Part shown: in pieces, positions 1 through 9,026 of the stretch
Layout of the letters: the number at the start of each line of letters is the position of its first letter
Position numbering within the stretch: the stretch's first letter is position 1
From: Lachnospiraceae bacterium
Lineage (GTDB): Bacteria > Bacillota > Clostridia > Lachnospirales > Lachnospiraceae
Direction: 5' to 3'
DNA: 64,000 nucleotides
Assembly (NCBI GenBank): GCA_014799465.1
Contig: JAAVHZ010000020.1
Coordinates: forward strand, 62,001-126,000
Position numbers and translations under genes: made by a program
The notes under the pieces: generated by a model
What the model was told of the DNA's origin: nothing
What the model saw: only the letters and a program-made list of their open reading frames with translations
Databases searched by the model: none

Positions 1-984
1 CTTATTCCGGTTTGGATATTCAGGAAGAAATATTATAATATCAGACCTTCTGATAAGATGTGTTATTTTTATACCACATCTAATATGGGATGTAGGGATA
101 ATACAGAATATGAGGAGGAATATAGAAATGTCAAAGGATTTAGTAAGAATAACCTTAATCATCAAAGGATGTTAGAAATATATGCTGAAATAATAAAATA
201 TAATCCGGTATGGCTGTTTATCCAGCCAAGTATGGCATCGCTGCTTTGTGATGCAGCAGAGGAAACCGGAATGGGTATAGATGCTCTAAAGTATGTGGAG
301 TTTACGGGTGAAATGCTTACTAAGGATGTAAGGAAAAGAGTAGAAGATATATTTGGGTGTAAGACTGCTAATCATTATGGATGCAATGAAGTAAATACGA
401 TAGCATTTGAGTGCCCTTATGGGAAAATGCATGTAATAAGCAATGATATTTACGTTGAAGCAGTTGATACAAAAAACGGTAAAAATGTGGATACGGGATA
501 TGAAGGAGGGCTGCTTATAACGTCATCAGTAAACAGAGTCAATCCATTTTTAAGATATAATACAGGAGACAAGGGAAAAGTTTTTGATGATGTAAAATGT
601 ATGTGTGGCTGTAATGGTCAGATTATAGAACTTACCGGCGGCAGGGTTCATGATTTTATAAAACTTAAGGATGGGACAAGGATTAATGCCTATATATTTG
701 TACATGCAGTTGAGGAGGTAAACAGGGAGTATGAAAGCTGCATACGGCAGTTTCAAATAATACAAAATGATTATGACAGATTTAATGTGAGACTTTCCAT
801 TGATGAGGAGGTATCAGATTTAGGAATAACAAAACAAATGATAGAGGATAAATTCACAACAAATGTGCTACATCCTGATATTGGAGATGCGGTATATGAA
901 TTTGAATTTTATAGTCAATTGTTTCCGGAAGGGAAAGGCGGGAAATGGTGCTGGTTTATAAGGAATGTGGATGTAGGGAGGTGA
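1..984 (+). CDS. PaaK-like adenylate-forming ligase (5' truncated)
   Basis: The frame is open from the first base of the window, so the start lies upstream. About 327 residues of the C-terminal part are present. It resembles the phenylacetate-CoA ligase / coenzyme F390 synthetase (PaaK/CapK) branch of the ANL superfamily, which activates a carboxylate as an acyl-AMP. The motifs supporting this are YGCNEVNTIAFEC (the E following YG-x-NE and the trailing Cys are typical), an ALKYVEFTGEML strand before it, and FLRYNTGDKG with a downstream GR (LTGGRVHDFI), which corresponds to the ATP-ribose-binding Asp and the hinge. The substrate cannot be told. An ABC exporter and lipoproteins follow in the same direction, so it may belong to a small biosynthesis or export cluster, but that is inference. 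A plain F390-synthetase-like orphan is equally possible. Confidence 0.75.
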   Translation, partial: LIPVWIFRKKYYNIRPSDKMCYFYTTSNMGCRDNTEYEEEYRNVKGFSKNNLNHQRMLEIYAEIIKYNPVWLFIQPSMASLLCDAAEETGMGIDALKYVEFTGEMLTKDVRKRVEDIFGCKTANHYGCNEVNTIAFECPYGKMHVISNDIYVEAVDTKNGKNVDTGYEGGLLITSSVNRVNPFLRYNTGDKGKVFDDVKCMCGCNGQIIELTGGRVHDFIKLKDGTRINAYIFVHAVEEVNREYESCIRQFQIIQNDYDRFNVRLSIDEEVSDLGITKQMIEDKFTTNVLHPDIGDAVYEFEFYSQLFPEGKGGKWCWFIRNVDVGR

Positions 985-1005
985 AGGAGAATTACAGGAA
1001 AGAAA

Positions 1006-1434
1006 TTGATATTATTAATTACTATTCTTTGCATTTGTATATTTACAGGATGTGGAAACAAAAATACAATCAATACAGAAACAGAAACAGAAACAGAAAC
1101 AGAGAATCATCTGTTTGACCAACTTGAAGGAGTAACGAAAGTTACTGTTATATCATATGGACATGAATATGTTACGGAAGACGAAGAAGCTTTAAACAGA
1201 ATTGTTAGATATTTAAAAAGAGCAGAATTGGAATTGGCAGATAATCAGGAGACACTGTATGGAGAAGTATCTAATGTCAAATTTTATTCAGGTGAAGAAG
1301 AGATTATGTCAATAGGTAGTGATAATAACCGGTATCTTTATGCTGGTGATAGGCGCTATGAAAGGGTAAGCAAAGAAGTTAAGGGTACATTACCGGGAAT
1401 ATTCAGAAGCTTGTGGGAAGATTATGGTAAATGA
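1006..1434 (+). CDS. Small lipoprotein with Thr-Glu repeat linker
   Basis: 142 residues starting at TTG, because the upstream in-frame stop at 982 leaves no ATG; an AGGAAAG lies just before it. The first 16 residues are hydrophobic and end in the lipobox FTGC, so it is probably lipidated and anchored on the outer face of the membrane. A run of ET dipeptides (DNA hexamer acagaa repeated) follows as a linker. The C-terminal half matches the lipoprotein at 5787-6254 in layout and words: LF-x2-(L/M)E-x-V, then an LKR-x-ELE-x-A segment, then a short beta-rich end. I do not recognise a named family. The two copies bracket an ABC transporter, which suggests they work with it (inference). Confidence 0.7.
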   Translation: MILLITILCICIFTGCGNKNTINTETETETETENHLFDQLEGVTKVTVISYGHEYVTEDEEALNRIVRYLKRAELELADNQETLYGEVSNVKFYSGEEEIMSIGSDNNRYLYAGDRRYERVSKEVKGTLPGIFRSLWEDYGK

Positions 1435-1489
1435 TAGATTTATTATATTGGGTGTTGAATAAAAATACATGGGATATTTTAATCTCTCA

Positions 1490-1530
1490 GGGTCTAATTC
1501 CCTGCAGCTCTGCTGCGGGGTAGTTCATTT
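1490..1530. repeat. GC-rich palindromic element at the broken end of an amidase gene
   Basis: A 9-bp stem (1500-1508 with 1512-1520, one G-T pair, 3-base loop) sits in AT-rich surroundings and is flanked by gggtctaatt and tagttcatt. It looks like a short dispersed hairpin repeat. It lies exactly where the reading frame of the amidase-like remnant at 1524-2000 loses its N-terminus. Confidence 0.5.
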
Positions 1531-2000
1531 CTGATTGCACTAACTTTGCATCACAAGTAGCATACGTTGGTGGAGTTTCAATGAAAAAGCATCCGGAGTT
1601 TAAATATAATCCATATGCAGCAGATCTCGATTACGATAGAGATAATAATTATTGGTATAGTGACTGGCACAATTCAACATTAGTTGTACTATCATATACA
1701 TGGGTACAGGTAGAAAATTTTAGAAATTATATGAAAAATAGCAGAAAGGCAGATGTGTTTACATATTCCCAAACGAATGCAGATTGGAAGAAACTGATGC
1801 AACGTGCATGGATTGGTGATGTAGTTCAATGTGGAAATTCACATTCTATATTAATAGAGTATGTAAATTCTAAAGATGAGAATGGGATAAAGTATGCAGC
1901 TCATTCAAAAAATGCAAATGATAGGGAATTTTCGAATTTTAAAAGATGGTGTAAATCTGAACATCCCAATGATAATATTTATTTGATCAGTTTTAAATAA
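1524..2000 (+). pseudogene. Amidase_6-type domain remnant
   Basis: The in-frame sequence from 1524 reads FISDCTNFASQVAYVGG and continues through the ATG at 1581 to the stop at 1998-2000. DCTNF-x-SQ is the signature of the putative Amidase_6 (cell-wall amidase-like) domain, with the catalytic Cys in DCTNF. The second hallmark is also present: IGDVVQCGNSHSILIEY, then AAHSKNAN, which supplies the His. An in-frame stop at 1521-1523, inside a GC-rich hairpin, removes whatever came before: usually a signal peptide or N-terminal region. No ribosome binding site precedes 1524, and starting at 1581 would delete the catalytic Cys. I call it a pseudogene, though a 139-residue product from 1581 could still be made. 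Confidence 0.6.
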
Positions 2001-2062
2001 ACAGAGTAAGTATATGTATTTGTGAGATTTAGTATGTATATACAATGTTTTTAGGAGGTAAA

Positions 2063-2647
2063 ATGAGACGAATATTAAAAAAAATCATATTAACAGGTGG
2101 AATTATTTTATTAGGTGTATTGATAATATACGTAATAACAAATAAACCATCAATAATTGAAAAAATCGAATTAACTGTTATACATGATTTTCCCGGTAAT
2201 GAAATATTAAAACAGCATGAGGAAGAGGAAATGAACCGCATTTTATCAGGTGATACAGATGGTGAAGTGGTAAGATTGGAAAATGGATTGCCGGAGGAGT
2301 GGGAGGAAGGCAAAATAGTATGCATGACAATTGGTGTAACGATGAGAAACTTAACAGTAATGCCATTGAATAATATGGAAGCTACTATTAAAGAAAAATC
2401 AGAAGATTCTTATATATTATATACATGGGGGGATGTAGTGACACAACGACAGCCGCCGTTTTCAAAAAAGAAAATCACTATTATGTGGTTTGATATGTTT
2501 TGTGGTGACATGAGCTATGATGAGATAAGAGATTATGTAAGTAAATGTACCGCAGTGGTAAGATATACCATGCCATTATTCGGAACTCATACCATGGAGA
2601 TACCTCTAAAAGATATAGAGATTACAAAGATAATAGAGATGGATTAG
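2063..2647 (+). CDS. Membrane-anchored protein of unknown function
   Basis: 194 residues. The ATG at 2063 is chosen because AGGAGG at 2053-2058 precedes it. A basic start (MRRILKK) and one hydrophobic segment at about residues 6-26 predict an N-terminal membrane anchor with an extracytoplasmic domain of about 165 residues. I do not recognise a family. It stops 45 bases before the ABC ATPase gene and points the same way, so it is likely in one operon with the exporter and could be an accessory or sensing partner (inference from position only). Confidence 0.65.
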   Translation: MRRILKKIILTGGIILLGVLIIYVITNKPSIIEKIELTVIHDFPGNEILKQHEEEEMNRILSGDTDGEVVRLENGLPEEWEEGKIVCMTIGVTMRNLTVMPLNNMEATIKEKSEDSYILYTWGDVVTQRQPPFSKKKITIMWFDMFCGDMSYDEIRDYVSKCTAVVRYTMPLFGTHTMEIPLKDIEITKIIEMD

Positions 2648-2691
2648 AATGGATATATGGTAAATATATTGGAAGAGTGATTGGAGGTACT

Positions 2692-3384
2692 ATGATAAAA
2701 TTTGAAAAAGTCACAAAAATATATAGAGAAGGTTTTAGAGAACATATAATATTCCAAAATATGAGCATAGAACTTAATGATGCTGAAAGTGTAGCTGTTG
2801 TAGGACCATCGGGAACAGGAAAAAGCACCTTTCTAAATCTTATTGCAGGACTTACAGATTGGGACAGTGGGAAAATATTTATAGATGATATTGATATACA
2901 GGAGATGAAGAACTCTAAGAAGGCAAAGATGAGGCTGGGAAAATATGGATTTATATTCCAACATTATAATTTGGTATCTTCACTGAATGGTATTGATAAT
3001 ATCCTTGTTCCGGCATTAGCAAAATCTAAAAAACCAGATATGGATTACATAATGGGGATTGTAAAAGAATTTGAGACAGAATCATTAATGTATAAGTATC
3101 CAAGACAGTTATCTGGAGGAGAGCAGCAGAGAATAGCTATTGTAAGGGCATTAGTTAATAGACCGCAGATAATTTTAGCGGATGAGGCAACAGGAAACCT
3201 TGATGCGGACAATTCGAAAAAAGTTATGGATATGCTTTCTAAATGCCATAAGGAATACGGAAATATATTTATATTTGTCACACATGATGAAGAACTGTGT
3301 AAATATGCTGACAGAATTGTACGAATAAAAAAAGGTGGTGTTATAAGTGACGAACGGCAGGAAAATCAATACAATAATAAGTAA
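2692..3384 (+). CDS. ABC transporter ATP-binding protein (LolD/MacB type)
   Basis: 230 residues from the ATG at 2692, preceded by TTGGAGG. Walker A GPSGTGKST is at residues 38-46, followed by the Q-loop region FIFQHYNLV, the signature LSGGEQQR, Walker B IILADEA with TGNLD, and the switch His in VTHD. This is the ATPase class that pairs with FtsX-type permeases, which act in lipoprotein trafficking, peptide export or resistance rather than import. The permease gene overlaps its 3' end by 38 bases (3347-3384), so the two are translationally coupled and form one transporter. Flanking lipoproteins suggest an envelope or peptide-related task; the substrate is unknown. Confidence 0.9.
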   Translation: MIKFEKVTKIYREGFREHIIFQNMSIELNDAESVAVVGPSGTGKSTFLNLIAGLTDWDSGKIFIDDIDIQEMKNSKKAKMRLGKYGFIFQHYNLVSSLNGIDNILVPALAKSKKPDMDYIMGIVKEFETESLMYKYPRQLSGGEQQRIAIVRALVNRPQIILADEATGNLDADNSKKVMDMLSKCHKEYGNIFIFVTHDEELCKYADRIVRIKKGGVISDERQENQYNNK

Positions 3385-5764
3385 ATCATTTATTAAAGAT
3401 GGAAAAGTTTCTTTGGCGTTTATATCCGTGTGCATTTTGTGCAGTATAATCATAACTGTTTTTTTAGGAATTTTAACAGCTATAACAGAGGTTAAGAGAT
3501 CAAATGCAGAAGATAAATATGGTTCATATCAGTTTGGTTTTATGAATATAACACATGAATTGGCAGAAAAAGTTTCAAGAGAGGAGGGATGTACTAAAAG
3601 CACCATATTTGAGTCTGAATATATTGAGATGGAGGATTATGGATTTTACAAAATGTATGTGGATAATGATTTTTTTGATATCTCGGATGTAAAGATTGCA
3701 TATGGAAAAGCACCGTGTAAAAAGGGGGAGATAGTATGCAGTAAAAATCTTCTTAATTTATTTGGATATAAATATTGCCAGATAGGAGACAGGATAGAAA
3801 TAAATGATGAAAGTTTTGTTCTAACAGGTATTTTGTCAGGTGAAAATTATAGTGAAGATAAAAATTCATATACTATGATAACATCTTTATTGCCGGATGG
3901 AGAAAGAAGAGAAAAATGTGCTGTAATGGTAAAATCTGAATACTTGGGATATGGAGACTTTTTAGATTCTCTTTCTGAAAAGTATTGTATAGATTCTATT
4001 AACATATTTATTAATAATTCTGTTATACTTTATTCAGGAATTGACAGATATAATCACTACATTGGAATAATGAAAGTATTCTATTATATATGTTGTTTAA
4101 TAGTAATACCATGTAGTATGCTGACATCTATTGTGGCGGTATTTTATGGAAGAAAGATTTCACATATTTGCAGGCAATATATCAGTTTGGGTATAGAAAG
4201 TAAAATGTTGTTTAAAATTTTTTCTGTACAAATTTTTAGCATTATATTGTCAGTTATATCGTTATCTGTTGTTTTGGCAAGTACTAGCTTATATTTATAT
4301 TTTAATTTAAATAAAATAGATGTGTCAGTATTTCCGCTTATAAAGCATATCTCTGTATTACTTATAATTTATGGTTTAATATCATTTGCGATTCCGTCAT
4401 TCGCATTTTGGGCAAATAATGTTTTTCATAATGATATACATAAAAAAAATAAATTATCTGTTAAAGAAAATGTAAGGAAAAAAAGTATACTTATGGAAAA
4501 GAGTGATAGCCTGTATATGATGATGTCTATGGAGAATATGCATTTTGGAAAAACAAGGCATTTACTTCTGGTATTAATGATTGCGTTTTCATGTGCCATG
4601 TTTGCAGGGATAGGATATTCTTTGGAACAGTATACAAAAGTGAATTATGTTACAGATGAATATGATTATTCTGTTGCATTCAGATATAAAGACTTTGATG
4701 AAGAAATGTATGGTTCAAAACGGCATAAACAAATTTATGATGATATATGTGACAATCAGAAAATGTTTAGTATACTTCCGATGTACAGGCAGTATACTTA
4801 TGCAAAAGTAGGAAAGACCATGCTTGATAAAGATTATAAAAAATATCTGGCATCTCTTTCTGATGAGTATAATAGAGATATAAATGGAAGTTCTACTAAA
4901 ATAAGGATACCGGTGATGATACTTGGGCTTGATAATGAACTTGCAAAAAAATATGGTATAGAATATGATGTAGACAGCTTAAATGAGGGCGAATGCATTT
5001 TATTAAAGTATACACCTGCACCTGATGGCAAATATGGATATAATACCGGACTTAATGAAAACTCACCGTTAAATTTTAACTTTGGGGCAAATGATGATTT
5101 GTCACGGAGTGATGATGTCACCTATGTAGTAAAAGAGATTATAAATAAATATAATGTAAGCCTTTTTACAACATATTACACTCAGATAGTTGTAGTTAAT
5201 ATGGGTGAATATAAAAAGTTTACAGACATTACTTATCCGGATATGTTTTATGTGAAGTCAATAGATAAGTCTGGCACATCAAATTACTTTGAAGATTTAA
5301 AAAATGTTGACATTACAGAACTTGCGTCAAAATGTACGGAAAATAAAAGGCAGAATGTTCTTATGAAGGTGGCGGGACTTATTGTGTTTGGCATAGTACT
5401 TTTAATGATTTTTCTTATTATAGAGATTACAGCATATATAGGTTATGTATCAATGAAAAGGCAGGCAGCAGCATTTTATGCCATAGGAATAGATAGAAAT
5501 AAAATTGCAAGAATTTTTACAGCTGATATTATAAGAATATTTGAAAATTCATTTATATTATCAATTTTGTGTTCAATAGGTGTTACATATGGTATATATG
5601 TTTTAATGAAAGAAGAAATGTACTTTTACCAGTATATTATACCATGGAGATATGTTTTTGCACCTTCTGTAATTGTTGGTGTAGCAATGGTTGTAGCATC
5701 AGTATTGATTCATTTTATAATCGATAAAATGAATGTAGTTGAAATATTAAATTGCGAGTATTAA
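3347..5764 (+). CDS. FtsX-family ABC transporter permease
   Basis: 805 residues from GTG at 3347 with AAAGGTGG just upstream. The layout is that of long FtsX/MacB-like permeases with two FtsX modules: one membrane segment near residues 20-45, a large extracytoplasmic region, a membrane cluster at about 240-360, another segment near 405, a second extracytoplasmic region, and three C-terminal segments at about 665-800 (ending FIIDKMNVVEILNCEY). It partners the overlapping ATPase at 2692-3384. This kind of exporter commonly handles antimicrobial peptides or envelope components. No dedicated two-component system lies beside it, unlike BceAB-type resistance modules, so the role is open. Confidence 0.85.
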   Translation: MTNGRKINTIISKSFIKDGKVSLAFISVCILCSIIITVFLGILTAITEVKRSNAEDKYGSYQFGFMNITHELAEKVSREEGCTKSTIFESEYIEMEDYGFYKMYVDNDFFDISDVKIAYGKAPCKKGEIVCSKNLLNLFGYKYCQIGDRIEINDESFVLTGILSGENYSEDKNSYTMITSLLPDGERREKCAVMVKSEYLGYGDFLDSLSEKYCIDSINIFINNSVILYSGIDRYNHYIGIMKVFYYICCLIVIPCSMLTSIVAVFYGRKISHICRQYISLGIESKMLFKIFSVQIFSIILSVISLSVVLASTSLYLYFNLNKIDVSVFPLIKHISVLLIIYGLISFAIPSFAFWANNVFHNDIHKKNKLSVKENVRKKSILMEKSDSLYMMMSMENMHFGKTRHLLLVLMIAFSCAMFAGIGYSLEQYTKVNYVTDEYDYSVAFRYKDFDEEMYGSKRHKQIYDDICDNQKMFSILPMYRQYTYAKVGKTMLDKDYKKYLASLSDEYNRDINGSSTKIRIPVMILGLDNELAKKYGIEYDVDSLNEGECILLKYTPAPDGKYGYNTGLNENSPLNFNFGANDDLSRSDDVTYVVKEIINKYNVSLFTTYYTQIVVVNMGEYKKFTDITYPDMFYVKSIDKSGTSNYFEDLKNVDITELASKCTENKRQNVLMKVAGLIVFGIVLLMIFLIIEITAYIGYVSMKRQAAAFYAIGIDRNKIARIFTADIIRIFENSFILSILCSIGVTYGIYVLMKEEMYFYQYIIPWRYVFAPSVIVGVAMVVASVLIHFIIDKMNVVEILNCEY

Positions 5765-5786
5765 TTCAGGAGAGGAAGAAGAGATT

Positions 5787-6254
5787 ATGGTGCAAGATAG
5801 ATTATTAATGATGAAAAGCAAAATATTTATGATTATGTTATGCATATCAATAATTTCATTAACAGGATGCGGAAATGAAAGGAGTGACAACATAACTACA
5901 GAAACAACAGAATTAACAGAAAAAGTAGTCCGGAATGATTTGTTTAATGGTATGGAAAATGTGGATAGCATATCATATACAAATTGTGGGGCAGATGAGC
6001 ATGTTATTAAGAAATATGATGAAATAGAAAATGTTATTGACTTTCTGAAAAGACTTGAACTTGAAGAAGCAGAGAATCCTGAAGCGGATGGAACATCAGG
6101 AATGGATTTGTATGCAAACCAACAGAAAATTATGAGTATATCATATGTGGGAGAATATTTCTGTATAGACGGAAAGTGGTACGTTACAGAAGATAGCGGT
6201 GCAGGAGTTGCATTGGATTCAATGTGTATAAGTTTTTCAAAAACTAATGGATAG
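5787..6254 (+). CDS. Small lipoprotein, paralogue of 1006-1434
   Basis: 155 residues from the ATG at 5787, preceded by AGGAGAGGAAGAAGAG. The signal segment ends in the lipobox LTGC (about residue 31), then comes a Thr/Glu-rich linker (TTETTELTEK). The rest parallels the lipoprotein at 1006-1434: LFNGMENVDSISY against LFDQLEGVTKVTVISY, and FLKRLELEEAENPE against YLKRAELELADNQE. It follows the permease by 22 bases and is probably in its operon. Function unknown; the pair around one exporter suggests outer-face partners of that exporter. Confidence 0.7.
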   Translation: MVQDRLLMMKSKIFMIMLCISIISLTGCGNERSDNITTETTELTEKVVRNDLFNGMENVDSISYTNCGADEHVIKKYDEIENVIDFLKRLELEEAENPEADGTSGMDLYANQQKIMSISYVGEYFCIDGKWYVTEDSGAGVALDSMCISFSKTNG

Positions 6255-6295
6255 GTTTTGTAATAAGCATATTATGAGTTGGAAAGGTGGTTGCA

Positions 6296-7306
6296 ATGAA
6301 TAAACGAAAGAGAAAAAGCTTAATTGCTGTTTTAGCATTATTTGCAGTATTAGGGTCAATACATATAATAACATCTTTGAATGATGGATATGCAATAGAA
6401 GAAACAGAGCAAAAAGCAGACATGCAAAGTGTAAAGGATTTTTCTACATTTACGAAAAATAAATCGTATTATCAAAATATCGAAAAAAAGATAGATATGG
6501 AAAGTCAGAACGATATTTTTGGCGATAAATATCATGATGTAGAAAAATTCTTAAATGATGCAGGAATTTTTGATGAAGAGTTAGAAATGCATTTTACAGA
6601 AAATAAGTTGGATGAATTGGAAGATATTGGGCTTGAAAATATTTCAATTATGTCAGCATATTATGTGGTAGATGAATCTGTAATAAAGAAAAGTAACGAC
6701 ATTGGCAGGGAAAGTATTGATGCAGCACAAATGTTTCAGTTGGATGAGCAGCAGGTGGATGAATATTTTGCTGAAAAGTACTTTGAACGGAAAACAGATA
6801 TTTATAAAAAAGTTTCAATTCTTAAGAAAACCATAATGGTATATGAAGCAGATATGGGATATGCAAGACTGCAGATATGGTTTGACTGGGCTGATATGCC
6901 ATCTGAAAGGGATTTGGATTTTGTGAAAATAGGAATTGGGAATGGTCAGTATGAGAGAGATGCTTCAGGAGATTATGGCAAGGTAATTGCAAAACATGAA
7001 TATTATAAGCTGGTAAAAGACGGAGCAGTAGGAACCGAGGTAGAAAAGAAAAAAGTATCATCTGATATAATAGATTCTTTGGCTGTTGATTTGAAAGATG
7101 GAGAGTATAATGCATTAGATCATATGTTCAAGGCAGCAGTAGATTTGGTTGATAATAAAAATGAACTAAAATCTGATGGAAATGTATATAGTGAAGAGAT
7201 TATAGGAGAATCAGTGTTTATTGACTATTATGTCAGATTAATGAGTGCAAATGCAGATGTAGATTATCTTGAAGTAGAACCATTATATATACATGTAATG
7301 GAATAG
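6296..7306 (+). CDS. Membrane-anchored protein of unknown function, copy A
   Basis: 336 residues. The ATG at 6296 has AAAGGTGG six bases upstream; a GTG at 6287 lies inside that site and is rejected. It has a basic N-terminus, a single hydrophobic anchor at about residues 9-27, then a charged, mostly soluble extracytoplasmic domain. It is clearly duplicated at 9523-10518; long stretches such as YYQNIEKKIDME, NDAGIFDEELE and WFDWADMPSER are nearly identical. I know no function for the family. A strong terminator follows at 7351. Confidence 0.7.
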   Translation: MNKRKRKSLIAVLALFAVLGSIHIITSLNDGYAIEETEQKADMQSVKDFSTFTKNKSYYQNIEKKIDMESQNDIFGDKYHDVEKFLNDAGIFDEELEMHFTENKLDELEDIGLENISIMSAYYVVDESVIKKSNDIGRESIDAAQMFQLDEQQVDEYFAEKYFERKTDIYKKVSILKKTIMVYEADMGYARLQIWFDWADMPSERDLDFVKIGIGNGQYERDASGDYGKVIAKHEYYKLVKDGAVGTEVEKKKVSSDIIDSLAVDLKDGEYNALDHMFKAAVDLVDNKNELKSDGNVYSEEIIGESVFIDYYVRLMSANADVDYLEVEPLYIHVME

Positions 7307-7350
7307 ATGGCAGCTTTGTCATATTCACAATTCATTTTGAATATCAATGG

Positions 7351-7383
7351 GCAGGAACCGGTATAATAAGTTCCTGCTTTTAG
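7351..7383 (+). terminator. Rho-independent terminator after 6296-7306
   Basis: The arms GCAGGAAC (7351-7358) and GTTCCTGC (7370-7377) form a perfect 8-bp stem with an 11-base loop, followed by TTTTAGTTTTTTT. It ends the upstream accessory operon. Confidence 0.85.
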
Positions 7384-7490
7384 TTTTTTTATATTAAATA
7401 CTTGACAACTTAATATTTTTGTAACTTTATAAGTTTGTCCTGAAAAAGGAAAAAGTACCATTGATTTTATCTTGATATTGTTCTAAAATA

Positions 7491-7679
7491 GTGAAGCGTC
7501 AATGCAGAGGAGAATGTTATTTAATCCGGTATGCAGATGATTTTTTGTGTTGTTTCCAAAATGAATATGAAGAAAAAGTATTTAGGGAGAAGTTGGAAGA
7601 ACGCTTTTTGAAATACGGACTGGAACTTGCAGAAGAAAAATTTTGTGTAGAGAATATAGTGAGCTTAACTTTGGATTAA
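7491..7679 (+). pseudogene. Group II intron reverse transcriptase fragment
   Basis: About 60 residues match the palm region of group II intron-encoded reverse transcriptases: CRGECYLIRYADDFLCCFQ, containing the catalytic YADD box, then the helix EKLEERFLKYGLELAEEKF. The upstream fingers region, the maturase domain and the intron RNA ends are not present, and the frame deteriorates after EEKF. It is a dead scrap of an intron. The 200 bases after it (7680-7875) hold no gene I can support. Confidence 0.75.
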
Positions 7680-7875
7680 TATGTAAATGGTTAGTTGAGA
7701 AACACGGAAGAATAACAATGCAATATTTGATGAATATATTGATAATCTTGTAATTGGCACTAAGTCGGAGATAGATGAAGATGATTTGTTCCAAGAGAAA
7801 TTTTTCTAACTAATTTTATTGTGAAAATCATTTGGTAATAGAATCAGTAAAACTGGCATGGAAGGAAGTGTGTTG

Positions 7876-8586
7876 ATGAAAACATATTTATGGATTGAAG
7901 ACAGAAAAGAGAAATCAGGTTATATATTTTGGCAGACATTTATGGGACAGTTGTGTCCGGAAATAGTAGTAGAAAGTAAGAAAAATAATAGTGAACTGGT
8001 AAAAGCAGTTAAGGCGTTAGAGGATAGTGAGAATAGATATGTCATAATATTTGATAATTCTTTCGATAATCCGCAGGTAGCTATGGAACAGAAACTGTTA
8101 AGAAAATACGCAAAAGCTAAAAGCAATGTTTTTCTGATGGATATTATATGTTTTGAATACATATTACTTGAGTTCAAGAATTTGGTAGAATGGATTTATG
8201 CATCAGATGATGAATTTTTTACAAAACGTAAAAGTGCAATTGTTGCAAGAGAAAAACTTGTAAAAACAATTCAAAATGGCGAATTGAATTATAAAGATAT
8301 TCGTGATATTTTAGAATATAATGAAAATGTTGATAATTATAATGTAGAGCAGTTATCTGCAAAGATTTTGTTTGATTTAACAAGAAATACCGGTTTTGAG
8401 GTGACGAAGAGTAGTATTGGTGAATGTTGGATAAAATCTTGTTGTGAATGGGGACAACGAATGCCGGATGATATTTGTGGTCTTGATGCAAGTAGATTAC
8501 AGCTTAAAGAAAAGATGCAGCATATTTGCAAGGGAACAAGTCTTTTGATGCAATTTCAAAATATTGGCTTGGAGGTGGTATTATGA
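7876..8586 (+). CDS. TOPRIM-like protein of a three-gene operon
   Basis: 236 residues from ATG 7876, with AAGGAAG at 7862-7868; the ATG at 7858 overlaps that site. The N-terminal 110 residues alternate strands and helices as a TOPRIM-like fold would: YLWIED (acidic residues after strand 1), a second strand EIVVES, YVIIFDNSFDN with two Asp after strand 3, then NVFLMDIICFEYILL, where Glu follows an acidic strand as in DUF4435/OLD-type TOPRIM proteins. The rest is helical. The spacing of the two Asp (D-x3-D) departs from canonical DxD, so the assignment is tentative. The stop overlaps the next start as ATGA (8583-8586), so it is translationally coupled to the next gene. Confidence 0.5.
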   Translation: MKTYLWIEDRKEKSGYIFWQTFMGQLCPEIVVESKKNNSELVKAVKALEDSENRYVIIFDNSFDNPQVAMEQKLLRKYAKAKSNVFLMDIICFEYILLEFKNLVEWIYASDDEFFTKRKSAIVAREKLVKTIQNGELNYKDIRDILEYNENVDNYNVEQLSAKILFDLTRNTGFEVTKSSIGECWIKSCCEWGQRMPDDICGLDASRLQLKEKMQHICKGTSLLMQFQNIGLEVVL

Positions 8587-9026
8587 TAACAATTTTTAAG
8601 AACAAAAATGATATCCCGCAAGATGTGGAATACGTAGAATTAAACGATATTTATTTTAATCAAAATACCGCACATAAGCTTGATGACAGAGCCCAAAAAG
8701 TTATTGGAATAATAGATGAGGCGAAGTTAATCAGCAAGTATAAAATATGCTCTAAATTTAATGATATTGTCTTGGATGTTGACAAGTTATCATGCGGTTG
8801 CAAAACGGTACTAAATGTACTATATAATCCGGACAAAGTTTTTTGCTTGAAGGAATGTGGAAATAATGCATTGGAGGTGCTATATAATCTTGAGGCAGGC
8901 AATGTTTATAGTGACTATGCACTAATTCCTTTTGAAATGACAGCGGTGAGTGTACAGACTTCTTCGGGAAAGAAAGAAATTTGTGATTATGAAGAATTAA
9001 AGGAGTGGTGGTGTTATGAAGAGTAA
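8583..9026 (+). CDS. DUF4869-like protein
   Basis: 147 residues from ATG 8583, with TTGGAGGTGG upstream and ATGA overlap with the previous stop. The sequence begins MITIFKNKNDIP and has the sequence VELNDIYFNQNT and a C-terminal EELKEWW, a pattern I associate with DUF4869, found in Clostridia and without known activity. It has no membrane segment or signal peptide. It lies between the TOPRIM-like protein and the P-loop protein and overlaps both, so the three are probably made in fixed proportion and act together (inference). Confidence 0.55.
   Translation: MITIFKNKNDIPQDVEYVELNDIYFNQNTAHKLDDRAQKVIGIIDEAKLISKYKICSKFNDIVLDVDKLSCGCKTVLNVLYNPDKVFCLKECGNNALEVLYNLEAGNVYSDYALIPFEMTAVSVQTSSGKKEICDYEELKEWWCYEE

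Noticed and set aside
1063-1104. ACAGAA hexamer run as a phase-variation tract
   Set aside because: The unit is 6 bases, so copy changes keep the frame; it only varies the linker length of the lipoprotein.
7738-7809. Small ORF after the RT fragment
   Set aside because: Too short, no ribosome binding site, and no family resemblance.
7680-7875. Continuation of the group II intron after the RT scrap
   Set aside because: No maturase domain, domain V hairpin or boundary could be recognised.
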